Origin: Nectonema munidae
Taxonomy: Eukaryota > Nematomorpha > Nectonematoida > Nectonematidae
Length of the DNA: 64,000 nt
Assembly: GCA_030549495.1 (NCBI GenBank)
Contig: JAUIRK010000735.1
Span: 1-64,000 of the forward strand
Direction of reading: 5' to 3'
How positions within the stretch are numbered: position 1 is the stretch's first letter; each line of letters opens with the position of its first letter. The notes under the pieces are model-generated. The model made no database searches and was not told the origin of the DNA. It worked only from the letters and a program-made list of their open reading frames with translations. Shown here one piece after another: positions 1-12,409 of the stretch. The position numbers and the translations under genes are program-made.

Positions 1-500
1 TGAAATTTAAAACACGGTTAATTAATAAAATGTATTTATTTTTATTGCTCAATTGAGTTATGACAAGATATTCATCATAATTTAAAGTTTCTCCTTTAAG
101 TTTGTATAGAAATCCTTGAATCACATAATTATTTCAAAAATTTCATTTCGAACATAAATAAATACATTTTATTTATTAACCGTGTTTTAAATTTTGAGTT
201 CAAAAAAAATCAAAAGAAGAATATTGATTATATAAATTTCAATAAAAAACACATTTGAAATGAAATTTTTGAAATAATCACGTGATTCAAGGATTACTAT
301 ACAAACTTAAAGAAGAAACTCTAAATTATAATGAATACCTTTCATAACCCAATTGAACAAGATAAATAAATACACTTTATTTATAACCGTGTTTTAAATT
401 TTGAGTTCAACTTTAAATGATGATGAATATCTTTTCATAACCCAATTGAACAACATAAATAAATACTTTTTATTTATTAATCGTGTTTTAAAGATTATTA
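1..500. repeat. Foldback inverted repeat with extra terminal copies
   Basis: Bases about 9-150 and 256-394 are near-perfect reverse complements, giving a foldback of about 385 bp with arms of about 140 bp. The terminal motif TTTATTTATTAACCGTG recurs about four times, inverted at the left edge and direct near 165-185, 370-390 and 470-490, so the right end has been reduplicated. No ORF is present. It looks like a non-autonomous foldback MITE, but I cannot assign a superfamily because no target-site duplication is clear and the left edge is close to the window boundary. Confidence 0.7.
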
Positions 501-2340
501 ATTTTAATTATTAGTAAAAGAAATTTAATATTTAACTTCTTGCTTTTTTAAACACCTTTTTAGAAAAAAATAAATATTAAGTTTATTTTATTAAAATAAA
601 TATTTTAAAAATTAAGATTTCATAATTATCTCTTGTTTAATTGTTTAATTGATGTGAAATATAAAGTAAAATCATTGTAATTAACAAAGTTTAACATTTA
701 ATTTTTTGTCTTGATTAACATTATATTGATTTATTTATGTTCCAAATTTGATAAAAACGTACAAAATTAAGTTTGTTTAGTAATTATTACATGTTAATAT
801 TTTTAATCAGAACTATTCAAATAATTTTCATATTTTTAAAATGAAATATCGATCTTATATCTTTTTTGACATCCAGTTTATTTGAAATAGTTTTTTTGTT
901 AATAGGGGTATTATATATTAAAAATTTAATGTAATATGCATTTCTTTTTTAAAGTCCAACTTTATTAATCTTTATTTTTATATGACAAGAAATTTTTATT
1001 ATTGTTCTGGCAAGACCACGGTGAGACAACAAAAATTTCAAGCAATAGTATATAAAGTATACAGAACTTTGCCAGACTATTTATTATATTCAATTTGAAA
1101 TTATTGTTCCACGTGTTGTGATGTCACTTATTAAAAAGCTTTTATATTAAAAGCCCATTTTTATGTTTTTGTCTTAGTTACTTTCAATATATAATTTATA
1201 ACATGACATTTTGACCCACGTATTCACACTTCAAAAGATTTTAGCGTTAGCTATAAATTTATTTATAAATAATTTATCTAATTCTTTCTTAAATTAAAGT
1301 AATGCAATAAATAATGGAACAAAAGATTGAATAAAAATTTGAAAGTGGTGCATGCATTAATAATGATTTTTCCGAAAAAATGATCTATTAAGAAAGACTT
1401 AGAAAATAAATACGACAGAATTCTTTATATATTAATATAAGAATAAACTTTTCGAAAAAAACTTAAGTTGTAGAAGAAGAAGCATTTATTGGCAAATTTG
1501 AAAGAGAACATAAAAGTTACAACATTAGAATAAAAAAATATCTTAACACTTTTAAATAAAAAAAATAAATTTGCAAGGTTGTGACATAAAATCATTCATA
1601 CCGCTTCCATGAATACATTTCAAATAAATGCATAATTACATAAACAGAAACTACATGGCCTTTTGAAGTTTTGCAGTATTTTCATTTCTATTAATTACAA
1701 TTGATCATAATAAAAAATTTTTCTGATTGTAAATTTTATTAATATGTTCCTTTTTTCAATAAATTCTTCTTCTTCAGTTATTTTAATGATTTTTAAAAGT
1801 TGTCTTTTTACAAACACAGCACTCGGGGTTGTTACAGGATAAAGATTTATATTGAGAAAGGAATAAAAGTTCGACATACTTTTTGAAAGATGAAATATTC
1901 AATTGAATTAGAGGAAAATCTTATGAGTTGCTAAATTTTTTTTTTTTTATTTGAAATTTGTTTGAATGCCTGAAAAATAGTTTGAAGGAATTTGATTTGT
2001 GGTTAATAAAAAACTATAAAATATCACAGGAAAATATTTATATATTAAAATGAATAATTTTCTCTTATAAATTATGTAGGATCTAAGAACTTAATAAGGT
2101 CAGCTTACAAAAATTGAATTCGTTTGGTTGATTTTTTTAGACATAAACACAATTCTTTTTGCAAAGGAAAAATAACTTCCTACTTGCAATGTCTCCAATT
2201 TATCAGACGGTAATCAATGTGTGGAAGCAAAAGTGATTTGTACAATATCAAATCAATGCTCGTTGCAAAAAATTTTCCTGTTTTTTTTGAGAATACCGAT
2301 TATAAGATTGAGTTTATTAGAAATTTTATTGATATGATTC
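501..2340. other. AT-rich non-coding DNA
   Basis: Very AT-rich sequence with only short, low-complexity ORFs. The stretch lies upstream of the COUP-TF exons and could be part of a long intron of that gene. I see no convincing exon, RNA gene or transposon end here. Confidence 0.5.
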
Positions 2341-2342
2341 GG

Positions 2343-3400
2343 CTAAGACAGCTTATCATCAAGTATAAGTCCTAGATAATAATCATTTTTATCAACTTTC
2401 TCAATCTCTAGATCAGCTTTATTTTTCGAATCATTAAAAAGCCTTCCTTTTGTTTTTTTATTATTAATAGTCAGTCCGTTATTGCTTAACCAAGATGAGA
2501 TTTCAACAATTTGTCTCTTAATATCTCTTTGGACTTGGCTGAATGAATCACCATGCAAAAAAAGAAGATGCGACTCTTAGAAGCAAAGACAAACAAAAAA
2601 ATAATCGTGGAAAGAAGGCGACCAAAGATTGAGCCTTGGGATGCTCCTGATTTGAACGGTAGACCATCCGACTCTACACAGTCCACTACAACGGTTTGAA
2701 ATCTATTTGAAAGATATGAAGAAAAAAACTTTTGAACTTGTGTAGAAACCCCGCAGTTTCTAATGTTTCGAAGAGTCAAGTTTTGAGGTATCCTCTAAAA
2801 GGCATGAATCAAATCGTAGGAAAAAGTAAATAAACCTTTGAAGATGGTTTATGAGCTTTTGAATGAGTAAAGAATGCATCAACTTCGTAGAATGGAAACG
2901 TCTAAATCCAAACTGTTGGGGATTAATCAAGTTGTTTGATTCAAAATGACGAATCATCTCTTTGTGGAGAATTTTTCCAAAGAGTTTGATATCGAACAAA
3001 CAATTGAGACTGGGCCATATAGTTTTCAACTAGTTTGGGATCTCATTTTTTGTAGATGGAGATGATTTTACTCTGCTTCATAATATATGGAAAATAACAG
3101 AATTGCAGGCAACGATTGAAACAAAGTATGGGAGATATTAAAGTTTTAACAAGTTTCCAGTGCTTAACAGACATACCCAAACAAATCAGTAACATTACTA
3201 TTTTTCAGATCCTTTAATTAAATTATTCAATACATCGTTCATTGTAACGGGTTTAAAATCAAATGTAATTAAAAACATTCAAAATTTTGTGATCATTCAA
3301 ATTATTTGCAAAATGATTATTAAAAAGATTAGACACAACAACGGTATCAGAAGTTTAATATCCATTATGCAACAATACCATTTCCTTCAATTTATTTCAA
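2343..3400 (-). mobile_element. Decayed non-LTR retrotransposon (CR1/Jockey-like reverse transcriptase)
   Basis: Read on the minus strand from about 3400 down to 2343, three frames carry the reverse transcriptase blocks in order. First comes LFGKILHKEMIRHF followed by NPQQFGFRRFHST (fingers/palm). Then SSYLSNRFQTVVVD and LPFKSGASQGSI appear, a degraded PQGSxLGP block. Last is the thumb region, with ISSWLSNNGLTINNKKTK and DYYLGLILDDKLS. The YADD-region block is not intact and at least two frame changes separate the pieces. No endonuclease or ORF1 is visible, so this is a truncated, dead LINE. It probably sits in an upstream intron of the COUP-TF-like gene. Confidence 0.85.
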
Positions 3401-4221
3401 AGTGACCTACTATCATTTTACTGTCATTGAGCAATAATTCAAAATATTCTTTCTTGAGCAAAGGTATTTTGTATTTAATCACATTTCGTAAATTTTATAA
3501 TAGTTTTTAATTTAACAAAACCATCTAAGTATTTTAATTTTCAATGTAAAATATTCCTTCTTCTGATTAATTTCAAAATTTCTTCATTGCATCACAATTT
3601 CAAAAGTAGATTTCATTTTTTTGCTTTTTTTGATTTTTTTTTTGCTTTTTGTAGTTATACTCGCTCTTCTCTGAATATTGGACAATTATGTTTTATTTTT
3701 TGCAATTTTTTTACATCTTATATATAATGTTCATTGAGTTTGCAAAGGATACCGAGACAAAAAAATCACAGAGTATATACCAGATATTGAAATAATGCAT
3801 TTTTCTTTTATATTGATTTAGATATTTTACACTAAATATTTTTCCAAAATTTCATACCCCAATGTTTTTCACAGGTATACCTGATAACTTTAATATTAAA
3901 TAAACTAATTTTTTCGTATGTTCCCATCTATTTATGGTTTTGGTTTAAATATACATCTTATTAAATTAAGCATTTTGTTTGTTTTTTTTATTTTCCAATT
4001 ATTGGAATATATTATTTGCTGGAGAAAATTAATTAATTTGTATCATCTAGTCGGTTATTCCAATACATTTTTCATTTATTTACTACGTAAGTTAATTAGT
4101 TAGGAATTTTGTTAATTTATTTATTAGCAAAGTTTCAAAGTTCGTAAGAGCGTTGTTTATATAAATTGTAATATGGACAAGATTCATTTCATGATCTTTG
4201 AATCTTTTTTTTCATTTTTAG
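3401..4221. other. AT-rich sequence ending in a splice acceptor
   Basis: No gene is recognisable. The stretch ends in a pyrimidine-rich tract and AG at 4220-4221, directly before the first COUP-TF-like exon, so at least its right part is probably intron. Confidence 0.5.
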
Positions 4222-4471
4222 ATCATGTTAGTAAAGAATTCATGGTGCCAACTCTGGATACTGAATGCCTGTCAGTGGAAAGTACTGCCTTTCAACTCGT
4301 CAATCATTTTAAGCACTACGGGCGAGCTAGATTTGTCCTCGTCTCCAGAAAAACTTTCCCTGTACATGGAGCATGTGAGACTACTGCACGAACAAGTTGA
4401 AAGATTCTACTCCTTTAGTGTGGATAAGGCTGAATACTCTTGCCTCAAATCAATAACACTTTTTACTTCGG
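4222..4471 (+). CDS. svp: COUP-TF/seven-up-like nuclear receptor, penultimate exon (ligand-binding domain)
   Basis: The frame beginning ATC ATG TTA at 4222 is open across the exon and follows the middle of the COUP-TF ligand-binding domain. SWCQLWILNACQ matches the family's TWSELFVLNAAQ; YMEHVRLLHEQVERF matches FMDHIRIFQEQVEKL; VDKAEYSCLKSITLFTS matches VDSAEYSCLKAIVLFTS. COUP-TFs are DNA-binding nuclear receptors, usually repressors, acting in neural and photoreceptor fate. The exon starts after a good acceptor and ends at 4471, the point that makes the next exon join in frame (TSDINGLS, family TSDACGLS). Exons for the DNA-binding domain and the N-terminal part of the ligand domain were not found and should lie upstream, in or beyond the window. 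The ligand domain is more diverged than in insects or vertebrates. The symbol svp is given by family resemblance. Confidence 0.88.
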
Positions 4472-6331
4472 GCAAGTTAAACCTTCCGCACTTTATGTTT
4501 CTATTGCGTTTTGTAGGAAATATTGAGGTTTCATGGTAAGATTATTGCGGAGATTTTTGCTTCTTTTACTTAGATATTTTCTAGGTGTCTTTGCGGACAC
4601 TATTCAAAGCTTCAAGAGTATGAAATCTGTGAATTGGATGTTTTATGTTGATTCATTACTTTTATACTTTATATTAACCCGTTTGTACTAAAAGATATAT
4701 TGTTTTTATATTTTCTATATTATTCTTGTACTTCTCCTCGAATATATCTATCTACATCATCGTACTTTATCTCTCCTACATATATCCTACGCCGCAGAGG
4801 CCTGGAATCTTTTTCACTAAAATAGCCCAAAAAACAAATATTTTAAAATCTAATCCTCTGAGAGCCATATATATATATATATATATATTTAAATACTGAT
4901 TACAACTAAATGGAAAAAGAGGACCAACAATTTTATAGTATAATAAGACTCTGAATTTATTGTAAACAACATTGTTTTATCGAAGTTATTTATTAATAAG
5001 CAAAGTCCGTCGTAATGATGACGAAATTAAGAGAGTGTAGAATTGACAAGAAGGATATGCATTATCGCAATACCTCCCTTTATCCTGGAGGCCACCTAAT
5101 TTATTTGAGAGCCAGATGCAGTCATCAAAAGAGCCTATCTGGCTCGGGAGCCATAGGTTCTCGACCCATGTACCTACGGTATTTTTGATCTCTTGTCATT
5201 CATGTTTAATCTTCTGTCATTCTCTCATAAATTACATACTTAACAAAAGACATTTCATACAGCTATAATCATTTTGAAATCATTTTACCATCTATAAACA
5301 TATATGACTAGCTATTTTATTCTGTGATTCTTTATATAGAGACAATTGGGTTTATATTTATTATTAAATATAGCATACTATTTCATGCATATCATTACAA
5401 ATTTTGGGTATGGGAAACGGTTTACTATGAAAAGAGGTACAACGTGAAGGTTAGTTAATTTGCGAGCTAGTTGATTTCTTGGCCAGTTACTTATTTTCCG
5501 TTAGTTTGGGTTTGAGTTTTTGTTGAAGTCTTCTATTCATTTTTCAGATATTTTTTGTCACTCTTTTAACACGTAACACCTTTGATTTGTCGTTCCTATG
5601 AATTTTCGTATTCTCTGCCACTCATTTGTCTTTTTGTCCTTTTTAAAATATAGATATATTATAAAGTAAATAATTTCAAATGATATACAATAAATATGTT
5701 TTATATAATAAAATAAAATTAATAAATGAAAATTGATATATTAAAATTAACCATAAACAAAAATTTGTTCTTATTCAATCAAAAATATGAATAACACAAA
5801 ATAAATACTCGATTCACTCAATTTTTTAGATTTGATTCACCTTGGTATAACATTTTCTTTTATTTTTTTAAACCAAATGGATCACTCAAATTCTTTTTTT
5901 CCTATACCAATGTATATTATATATCCGTAATATATATGCACTCATAGCTCATTATCCAAAATCATTTACTGAGTTTTATTTAGGATGGCATGCTTCACGA
6001 TTAATTTATTATGTTTGCATAATAACACGATTAACCGCATTTAATATATTTTTACTTTTAAATTGTCTTTTTATAGTTCGAAGGTGTCTTTATTCAATTT
6101 TAATTTGTATTATAGAAAGGGCGTTTAAAATTTAAAAAAGACAATTTCAAACTAAAAAAGAAAATTCAGAAGTAAAGATGGTATATATTATACAGTATTC
6201 AAAGAAGGGTAATATAACTATAAAAAGCGCCAAATGTAAGGACTTTTTCGCAAAAGTGGCTGCTCTGCTTTTGATGCCTACCTTTATTCTTGACGATGTT
6301 GTCATCTTGTGTTCCCATTTTTATTTTGCAG
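4472..6331 (+). other. Intron with apparent GC-AG boundaries
   Basis: The exon junction demanded by homology places the donor at G|GCAAGT (4471/4472), the strong consensus of GC-AG introns, and the acceptor at TTTTGCAG (ending 6331). The nearest GT donor, two bases further on, would give the wrong reading phase. The 1860-bp intron holds an AT dinucleotide tract near 4868-4890 and no recognisable gene. The intron position, just before the GLS of the ligand domain, matches the position I recall for vertebrate NR2F genes. Confidence 0.75.
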
Positions 6332-6609
6332 ATATCAACGGACTTAGTTCGGCCAAGGTGATTGAGAGCTTGCAAGAAAAGTGTCAGTGTGCTTTGGAAG
6401 AGTACTGTCGAACGCATAAAAGTAATGAGCCGATGCGATATGGCAAACTTTTACTACGCCTACTTCCTCTAAAATCCATTTCCCCAGGCGTCATTGAACA
6501 ATTATTCTTCCGCAGACTTATTGGCAAAACTTCTCTCGAATCAATCATAAAGGATTTAGTTTTATCCGGAAACCTTACCAGGTGGCAATGCGTCAAGCCT
6601 TTTCCGTGA
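6332..6609 (+). CDS. svp: COUP-TF/seven-up-like nuclear receptor, last exon (AF-2 end)
   Basis: Encodes the C-terminal part of the ligand-binding domain. VIESLQEKCQCALEEYCR matches the family's HIESLQEKSQCALEEYVR; YGKLLLRLLPLKSISPGV and IEQLFFRRLIGKTSLESI match the FGKLLLRLP and IEQLFFVRLVGKTPIE blocks. The AF-2 helix is present as IIKDLVLSG (family LIRDMLLSG). The stop is TGA at 6607-6609. An ATG-initiated ORF starts upstream at 6178, but that extension is intron read-through; the true exon begins after the acceptor at 6331. The tail after the AF-2 helix (NLTRWQCVKPFP) departs from the usual NWPYMSIQCS. The lack of frame breaks and the conservation suggest a live host gene. Confidence 0.92.
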
Positions 6610-6711
6610 AGTTTTTCTCGCCTTCCACGAATATTTCTAATGCCTAATAGAAACTTTCCCTTCCTATCTCCCCTACACTATCATTTATTTTCGAGCATTT
6701 AAGTTTTATTA

Positions 6712-6967
6712 TGATTTTAAATTATTTCGCATTTAATCAAATCAATTTTTATACTCCACCTACATTTCACAACTTTTTTGAGCACCAAATATTGAACTTC
6801 AACTGATCACCATTTTTTAAAATCACCCCGTAACTTACCCGGTGACATATTTTTGTAGTAAGCTTAACAGACCAAAAAGAATATCATTTTTGCATTTGAA
6901 TTGTGCGTTGACATGTTATATTTAGTTTTCAACATTCTTCAATATATTTCTCCGATTTATTATTGTG
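6712..6967 (+). repeat. Dispersed repeat, copy 1 (inverted copy at 39.8-40.0 kb)
   Basis: About 255 bp between the COUP-TF stop codon and 7TM gene 1 match the reverse complement of 39785-40040 at high identity with small indels. Shared landmarks are ATTTTTATACTCCAC, GAGCACCAAAT, GTGACATATTTTTGTAGTAA and ATATTTCTCCGATTTATTAT. It carries no ORF. It could be a MITE or SINE, or part of an old segmental duplication involving the two receptor genes. No TSD was recognised. Confidence 0.8.
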
Positions 6968-7147
6968 ACATGCATTTTGTATCAAATCCTGACATACATT
7001 ATAAATTCAATTTCTTTTTTTATTTTCGCTAAGCACAAAAGTGTTAAATAATTAATAATAAATATTTCAAAACTTTCATTGAATTTCCTACGTCGTTGCA
7101 TCTTTGATCGAAGAGCTTTAAATAGATTCACTTTAAATTGCTAAGCG

Positions 7148-8146
7148 ATGACCGTCTCTAATGCTTCATCAACTACTTTGAAATGCTTACAATTTTTTGA
7201 GGCGAAAAATATACGCTTATTTCCGCTAAACCACCTCAAACTTTACCTTAGTGCCACTTGCGTCGTATTATCCCTCATAATAGGGATTCCATGTCTCGCA
7301 ATTTTTATGCGTCTCGAAAAAATAGATAAATCCTACATCATTTTGAAGATTTCGTCTCTCTTGTCGATCATTTTGGGCTTTTTCTTGGCCACCTCTTTCT
7401 TAAATATATATGCCATGAATTCCCAGCTCTCGTTTTACTTTTCGTATTCCTGGCAGTTCTACAATGTCAACATCAAATGGCTCTTCATCCACACTTTGAA
7501 GTCGTGTATTCTTTTCAGCCTTTTCTTCTACATCCTCGACAAGTACATTTTAATCGTGAAGCCTGCTCTAAAGGCCAACTGGCACCGCCTTTTTCCTTTC
7601 AAGGTCGTCTTCTGTCTCAGCCTTGGCCTATTCTTCATCCTGTATCTGCCCTCTTTTTCGTACGGCTTCATTGATAAAATGGAGTGTGCGAATGTCACTT
7701 TCTACTTCACTTCGTTCCAAACGCAAAGAAGACGTTCCTACAAGTTCCTTGAGTGCTTCCGCGAGCTCTTTCTTCGCATCATTGTGACGCTAGTCTTTTC
7801 CTATCTTTCGATCGATGTAGCTCTTTACTACAAATGCATGCTATTGCGGATAGAAGATAGGACGAAGATTTCCTCCAGAAAAGCGAATAGAATGCACGTA
7901 GTGCACAAGTTGCAGACTGCTTTCTTCTTTCTCTTGCACGGTCTTTTGTCTCTTTTTGTCGTTATTCCCTCTGGACTTGCCACCATCTTTTTTTCTCATC
8001 TCAGAGAGGAAACTAGTAAGCTAAACACGGGCCTGAACTTCTTCGTATATAACGAACTTCTCTATTTCTACTTCTTCTACTTTACTCTATTCTTCGTTGA
8101 TTTTCGCTTCAAAAACGAAGTTAAAAACCTTCTAAACCTTAAATGA
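7148..8146 (+). CDS. Intronless seven-transmembrane receptor 1 (rhodopsin-like, orphan)
   Basis: A 332-residue single-exon protein with seven hydrophobic segments at about 33-54, 64-88, 108-135, 152-169, 206-229, 257-283 and 295-317. TM3 ends in LDKYILIVKP, which corresponds to the class A GPCR DRY region (DKY here). The loop after TM4 has one cysteine (C180) and a glycosylation site (NVT, 182). A further site (NAS) lies near the N-terminus, which would be extracellular. TM7 ends in VDFRFKNEVKNLL, resembling the start of helix 8, but the NPxxY motif is degenerate. The usual cysteine at the top of TM3 is not seen. It is presumably a plasma-membrane G-protein-coupled receptor; the ligand is unknown. 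Codons are GC-rich and often C-ending, unlike the surroundings. AATAAA follows at 8185. The paralogue is at 35360-36349. Confidence 0.85.
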   Translation: MTVSNASSTTLKCLQFFEAKNIRLFPLNHLKLYLSATCVVLSLIIGIPCLAIFMRLEKIDKSYIILKISSLLSIILGFFLATSFLNIYAMNSQLSFYFSYSWQFYNVNIKWLFIHTLKSCILFSLFFYILDKYILIVKPALKANWHRLFPFKVVFCLSLGLFFILYLPSFSYGFIDKMECANVTFYFTSFQTQRRRSYKFLECFRELFLRIIVTLVFSYLSIDVALYYKCMLLRIEDRTKISSRKANRMHVVHKLQTAFFFLLHGLLSLFVVIPSGLATIFFSHLREETSKLNTGLNFFVYNELLYFYFFYFTLFFVDFRFKNEVKNLLNLK

Positions 8147-8184
8147 GTTGTGCCGATGTTTTCTGTCTATTGCTTAATTTCTGT

Positions 8185-8190
8185 AATAAA
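8185..8190 (+). promoter_or_regulatory. Polyadenylation signal AATAAA of 7TM gene 1
   Basis: AATAAA lies 38 bases after the stop of the 7TM gene, a normal distance for a short 3' UTR. Confidence 0.55.
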
Positions 8191-8199
8191 AAATTAATA

Positions 8200-10940
8200 T
8201 TCTTAAAGTATATATAAATTTACATCTAATCACCAAAGACAGCAAAATATAACATATAAATGCTTCAAAAATTAACATAATGACATTAAAAAATTATTTT
8301 ACTCCTAAAAAAAATTTACCCAAAAATTCCATCAAATAAATTAGTTTATGCTTCACAATGTAAGAGCCTAGAACTATTAACTATATTAAAAACCTTCTTT
8401 TTAAAAATTTTATATAAAGAAATAATCCATTTTTATGTTGGCTTATATATAAAATTGTTTCAATCTGCTAAAAGTGCTTCTCGTATGTTAACTTTGGAAC
8501 ATTTTACAAAATCTAGATCACATACAAAAATGAACTATTAAAATATTTACCTTTAATAAAAAAAAGAGTTTGTTTGGTCTGATAACGTGAACTTCTTTTA
8601 CGCTAACTTTATATAAGGAGACTATGAGCGTGTTTTAGAAGAAATATTATATTCGAAAATAAACATTAACTATATTGACTTTTAAGTGTCAACTAATCAT
8701 ATAAAATGAGTTTGATTAGTTACTATTTTTAAATGATACATTTATCTTAACAATTTAAAAATAATTTAACAATAATAAATAAACGAAACCTATAAAATGG
8801 GAGACATTTAATTAGTTGATTATTATTTATCAGATTAGAATATATATACAATTTTTTTAAATAAAATGAAGGATATTTGCGAAAATCTACGAAGTAAGAG
8901 TTTTTACGTAAAACTCTATCAAAAGTTTTTTGAAGAAGATATGAAATTCTAAGAAATTGCCTTGATTTCTAAAACAAAACATATTTCGGGATTTTATTGC
9001 ACAAAAAAGTTAAGATTTGAAATTCAAGCTACGCAATCATTTGTCTCATTCTGCATGGAAGATATAAAAGTTATTTAAAAACAGAATGACTTCAACCCCA
9101 TTGTCTTCCCATTTTTATTATTTCAAATCAAGCACGGAGCAAACTTTTTTATATACAGTATGAAATTAAACACACATACCTAGCTATACTTAAATCACCA
9201 AATTTTATCCTAAATGGTAGTAATATGTAATTGAGTATAATGAAAAAAATTATCAAAACCTTTATTCTTTTGAGGGCTAGAAAAGATTATGGCTAAAAAT
9301 ATGAGGGGCTGTTCCCTGTATAATGTAATTAAAAGTATTAGGTATGATGTTGTGTTAGTTTTTTTAAACACTAAATATTGTAAATGTGGGGAATAGAGTA
9401 AAGCTGAAACCTGGATTTGGTCTTTCTAATTTTTCATTCATGAATTTGTACATAAAAATGGATTTAAAATAGAGAACATATTTCTAAAGTTTTTGGTAGC
9501 AAACAAAAAAATTTTTATATGTTATCTTACTAATTTATAAATTTTTTACATATTTTAATAATTAATTTCACCGATATTGATTGAGAATAGCTTTGAAATG
9601 TAAAGGTAAGCTTGAATTTGAAGCGTAAAAATATGTGACACTATTAAACTATAAATTATACTTTTAAAATACTTTCATTGGAAAAAAGAAATTTATTTAG
9701 CTGACATCAATCAACATAAGAAGGTATGTTTTAAGTTTGAGCATAATCAGTGAATGATTAGACAAATATTGTGTAATAAAAAAAGAAAAAACAAAACATA
9801 TTTAACTTTTCGAAAAAATAAAACATATTTAAGAAAGTACTAACCGTATAAATGATATTGGTAATATATAAAAATGGTGAAATTATTTGTCCATGAATTT
9901 ACGTCTATTTTATCTTTCGATATAAATTGTCTTTGAGAAATTTACACTAAAGATTTCAGAATGAAGCATAAACTAGTGATTTAGCAACTTGGTTAATATT
10001 ATTGAAACCAGTGTAGTTTTATTTGCTCTCAAATATGGTGGGTTATTTACTTCTTTATTAATTAATATTAATGGTTCTGACACTTTACCGAGATAATACG
10101 AAATAAGCCGAAATCTTCTAACAAATTCAGTGCTACAATTTTTTGGAATCAGCCTATAAATTCCCTTCTATTTTTTGTATATTATTTAAGATAGCCCATA
10201 ATCGTCCTCATTTTGAGAATTCAATTTTGACCTATATTTACAACGAACTCTTCTGAATTTGTTCTGCTTACACAAATTCCATCACTCATGGCGAGTGTCT
10301 TCAAGCAGCTGAATTGCCTTTGAAGCTGACCTTCAAATGTTCCTTCTTTTTAAATTTTTTTACTGCGTTTTCTCTTGGGCTGCATTCATGAAAGTTGGTT
10401 CTTCCAAATTTCACTTTTTCCTTTCAATCAATTTTAAGTACTCGTAAAACTTTTGTAAATGAAGTTAATATTATTATTATTATTGTTTTAAAATGATTAA
10501 ACATGAAAATCCTTTAACGTATAATTTTTAACTACATGAAAATTTGGTATGAACATTTTACTACGAAAAAACGGAATAAAGAAAGCAGTGATAAAGAATT
10601 GATAGTAATTTGAGTTTCGTTTTTTTCAAAAAAACTTTTTTCGTCAAATCTCATCTATGACACTTTTTTCAGCTAATACGAAGTGTGATGCGCTATGTAG
10701 AAAATTGGTAAACGGGCCTTTTTCATACAGGTGCACTGATTTATAACTAAATAAGTATCCAACTAGTTGACTAAATAATGAACGATCCAGGCATGCGTTT
10801 AGGTATGCCAGGTCGCAAAATGTACATAAAAATTTGTTCAAGCTAAAGATCTTAATCATTTATTATTCTTTCTTAAATATTTCAAAAATTTAACTATTTT
10901 GAAGGTCATTTGTTTAATAAGTAGATTTTTTTATATGCGT
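8200..10940. other. AT-rich intergenic DNA
   Basis: No conserved protein, RNA or transposon was recognised. A 71-codon minus-strand ORF at 10644-10859 has mixed composition but no recognisable similarity or splice context, and I do not call it. Confidence 0.5.
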
Positions 10941-12409
10941 TATAATTAGGGCGAGGAAAAATTGACTTTAAAAAATAAAATTGACTTTAAATTTTGAAAA
11001 GTTGACTTTTTACCTCCAAAAATTGACTTATTAAAAAAAAAGTTTCTTTATGCTAATGAATGTCATATTTTGTTTCCAAATATACATATAAGATAAAAAA
11101 CATGCAATTTTTTTTATTTAAAATCAAAAGTTTTTACATTGTAATAAAATATCATGTATTTGAAAATATTTTCTTCCTTAAAGTTTCTATCTTTTTCCAA
11201 TAGTTTCTTTAATTTTGAAAACGAGCGTTCAACTTCTGAAGTAGTAGCTTTACAGTCCTGTAACTTCAAATAAATACTAGGTGAAATTTCAGAATTTTTC
11301 ATCTCTATTATGTCTTTGATTTCATTTTGATTAAATCGGTTTTCCAAATATTCTTTTATTTTGAATTCATCCTCAATAAATTTAATTAATAGTGGTAGGC
11401 ATCTTTTATTGAAAACTTTAGATTCTCAGATTTTTCAACTAATTCGATAAATTGACTGTAGTCTCGTTTTATTGAGAGTAAGCTTTTAGCCAAATGACAA
11501 TTTTTTATACTCTCTTTAGCCCTTTTTAACAAAATGCTGTCTTCATCATCAATTTTTTCAATAATTCTTTCGACATTTGGAAGATATTCAGAGTAATAGA
11601 GCGAACTTTTCAACCAACTTGCCCATCTTTTTACAATAGGAGTAGGTGGGAAGCCAATATCTTTAAAAAGAGAACGTCTTTTTTTGTTTTTTATTGTGAG
11701 AGCATTTACTCAAGAAATTAATCATCAACGTTTTTGTAAAATGCTTTTACTTTTTAAGCGGAATTATGTAGAAGATGGAAGAAACATGTCACGTGGAAAA
11801 GATTTGGAAACAAAATTTTCAATGTTTTTCCTGCAGACATTATACCTTACAGCATCTGTTAAAAGCAAACAAAAGTTTTCACGTTTAATGTCAAATTCTT
11901 TAATAACATCGTCCACCAAAATAGTTAGTTTTTCTGAATTTAAATGTGATACATAAAAGACAACTTTAATGAGATACATGACAGTAGGAAACTCTAGTTT
12001 TCCTAGCAAAACATTAACAAAAATTCTACACAATGCATCTGTTTCATCAATCATTAGAAAGATTTTCTCGTTTTTGATTAATTGTTTAATTTCTTCCAGC
12101 TTTTTTCTTACCAAATCATCAATTGCTTTTCTACAAGTTCGTACTGATGGTAAAATTTTACCCATGTTTTCAAATAGAGATTTGATACTTGGATGATTCA
12201 ACTTATGAAGAGGAATGTTTGCTTCTAAAAACGCTGTCACTAAAGTATTGCTAAAATTTATATCTGTGACGTTCACAAAAGATTGACTTTTATTTTCAAT
12301 AAAACTTTCAAGATGTCTTTTATGTTTGTTGGTTGATATGTGCTTGTCCACAAAAAAGGTTTTATCGTATTTTACTTTTGTCATACATAATTTACAATAT
12401 AAAATGCGC

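Noticed and set aside
6178-6331. ATG-initiated N-terminal extension of the last COUP-TF exon
   Set aside because: Lies upstream of a good acceptor and has no similarity to the receptor; it is intron read-through.
10644-10859. 71-codon minus-strand ORF as an exon
   Set aside because: Composition is plausible, but there is no family match and no supporting splice or polyA context.
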